Shown here one piece after another: positions 12,017-12,987 of a stretch of DNA of 12,987 nucleotides. Position 1 is the first letter of the stretch, and the number at the start of each line of letters is the position of its first letter. The position numbers were made by a program, and so were the translations under genes. Source of the stretch: Opitutus sp. GAS368 (GTDB taxonomy: Bacteria > Verrucomicrobiota > Verrucomicrobiae > Opitutales > UBA953); contig CALQQQ010000010.1 in assembly GCA_943332745.1 (NCBI GenBank), positions 1 through 12,987 on the forward strand. Reading direction: 5' to 3'. Under the pieces are notes generated by a model, which did not search any database, had not been told where the DNA came from, and saw nothing but the letters and a program-made list of their open reading frames with translations.

Positions 12017-12301
12017 ATGAAGTTCCTGCCCCGCGCCCTTCTGCTCATCTGCGCGCTACTCGGCGCGGGTTGCGCGATGCCTGACGCGAAGCGTGACGCC
12101 GACGATCAGCAGCGACGGCTCATGGACGACTCCGATGAGCGCAAGGCGCGCCTGCAGGCGCGCGGTACGCTGAGTCCGCAGGAGTATGAAGCCATGGCGC
12201 TCAAGATGGGTTGGACGACCAAGGGCGCGCCGGGCCTCCCGCCGCCGCCGACGACCGAAGAACTCGAGAAGCGCGTCAAGGCCGCCGAGACGAATCGCTG
12301 A
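12017..12301 (+). CDS. small putative lipoprotein, function unknown
   Basis: This 94-residue protein has a lipoprotein signal peptide: MKFLPRALLLICALLGAGC, with a positively charged start, hydrophobic core and lipobox GAGC, the lipidated cysteine being C19. The residue after it is Ala, which in enterobacteria allows export to the outer membrane. The mature part is short, highly charged and helical (about 20-50), then a Pro-rich stretch (LPPPPTT, 74-80) and a final charged helix. No known domain is recognised. An A-rich leader (AGAAATAACACC) without a Shine-Dalgarno sequence precedes the start. Its stop overlaps the oppB start by one base (TGATG), so translation is probably coupled and it may serve the transporter. 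LspA encoded at 9017 would process it. Confidence 0.8.
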   Translation: MKFLPRALLLICALLGAGCAMPDAKRDADDQQRRLMDDSDERKARLQARGTLSPQEYEAMALKMGWTTKGAPGLPPPPTTEELEKRVKAAETNR

Positions 12302-12987
12302 TGGCTTACGTCCTGCGTCGCCTACTGGAGATGGTTCCGGTGCTACTCGTCGTGGTAGTCGCCACCTTCTTCCTCGCGCACGCGGTTCCGGGCGGTCCTT
12401 TCGATAAGGATCGGCCGATGCCAGCGGAAGTGAAGGCGCGCCTTGAGCAGTATTACGGCCTGGATCAGCCGGCCCATGTCCAGCTCGGTAACTATATCGT
12501 CAGGCTCGCGCAGGGCGACCTCGGTCCGTCCATCAAATATCCCGGCTGGTCCGTCCGCGAGGTTATCGGGGCGCGCATCGGCGTCTCCGTCTCGCTCGGC
12601 CTCGTTGCGTTGCTGCTCGCGGTGCTGGTCGGCGTGCCGGTCGGAGTGCTCGCCGCTTCGCGGCCCAATAGCTGGCTCGATCGCGTGCCGATGGGCTTCA
12701 CGCTCGTGGGCATCTGCGTGCCATCGTTTGTGCTCGGCCCGATCCTGGCGCTCATCTTCTCGCTCGGCCTGGGCTGGCTGCCGCCGTGCGGCTGGGGTTC
12801 GGCGATCCACTATGTGTTGCCTGCCTGCACGCTGGGGCTGATCACCGCTGCGCCGCTGGCGCGTCTCACACGCGGTTCGCTCATGGAGGTGCGTTCACTG
12901 GATTACGTCCGCACCGCCCGGGCCAAAGGCGTGCCGCCGCTGCGCGTGTGGTTTGTGCATGCACTGCGTAACGCGCTGCTGCCTGTC
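12301..12987 (+). CDS. oppB: oligopeptide ABC transporter permease OppB, N-terminal 229 codons (cut by window edge)
   Basis: OppB is one of two inner-membrane permease subunits that form the oligopeptide import channel with OppC, the OppD/F ATPases and the binding protein OppA. The visible 229 codons show the first membrane helix (about 9-28, after MAYVLRRLLE), then AVPGGPFDKDRPMPAEV (28-44), Y-x-LDQP and a QGDLGPSIKY segment (71-80) that closely resemble E. coli OppB as I remember it, and differ from DppB. Further helices lie at about 95-118, 130-156 and 171-187. The cytoplasmic EAA loop that contacts the ATPase is at about 196-229 and includes TARAKG (205-210) and LRNALLP. About 75 residues should follow beyond the edge. 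It starts on the last base of the lipoprotein stop codon. Confidence 0.93.
   Translation, partial: MAYVLRRLLEMVPVLLVVVVATFFLAHAVPGGPFDKDRPMPAEVKARLEQYYGLDQPAHVQLGNYIVRLAQGDLGPSIKYPGWSVREVIGARIGVSVSLGLVALLLAVLVGVPVGVLAASRPNSWLDRVPMGFTLVGICVPSFVLGPILALIFSLGLGWLPPCGWGSAIHYVLPACTLGLITAAPLARLTRGSLMEVRSLDYVRTARAKGVPPLRVWFVHALRNALLPV

Overview
The window is a GC-rich bacterial chromosome segment (about 60% GC or a little more, judged by eye) made almost entirely of tightly packed protein genes. I see no phage, insertion sequence, CRISPR array or integron. Gene content and style suggest Verrucomicrobiota, probably near the class Opitutae. The pointers are an ileS / DksA-like / lspA cluster whose DksA-like protein has a long Lys-Ala-Pro tail, a coiled-coil membrane protein ending in a module I associate with that group, and starts that almost all lack a Shine-Dalgarno sequence. 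This placement is inference from memory of gene families, not a database result.

Layout. (1) Positions 1-1277, minus strand: an MscS-type mechanosensitive channel gene followed 9 nt later by the start of an ABC-transporter ATPase that runs off the left edge. (2) 1395-4649, plus strand: trpS, then two genes of unknown function (a membrane-anchored coiled-coil protein and an exported protein) spaced like an operon. (3) 4664-4927, minus strand: a small two-helix membrane protein, convergent with the previous gene and divergent from ileS. (4) 5082-10182, plus strand: ileS, a DksA/TraR-like protein, lspA and a flavin-reductase-family protein in a probable operon. (5) 10183-11481, minus strand: tRNA-Tyr(GUA), rpsT with a clear intrinsic terminator, and an RluA-like pseudouridine synthase homologue whose catalytic motif is altered. 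(6) 11620-12987, plus strand: a DCC-family thiol-disulfide protein, a small lipoprotein and the first 229 codons of oppB, which runs off the right edge.

How the genes fit together. Most of the window serves translation: two aminoacyl-tRNA synthetases, a tRNA, ribosomal protein S20, a pseudouridine synthase homologue and a transcription regulator of the DksA class. The rest serves the envelope: a mechanosensitive channel, lipoprotein signal peptidase with at least one candidate lipoprotein substrate, oligopeptide uptake, and several unknown membrane or exported proteins. No stretch over 300 bases lacks a gene. The longest gaps are 4928-5081 and 11482-11619.

I found no clear multi-gene novel system. 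The most unusual features are altered versions of known families: IleRS with two of its four expected zinc cysteines replaced by serine, a DksA-like protein keeping one of four, and an RluA homologue without the HRLD motif. The pair of unknown genes behind trpS is the best candidate for undescribed biology.
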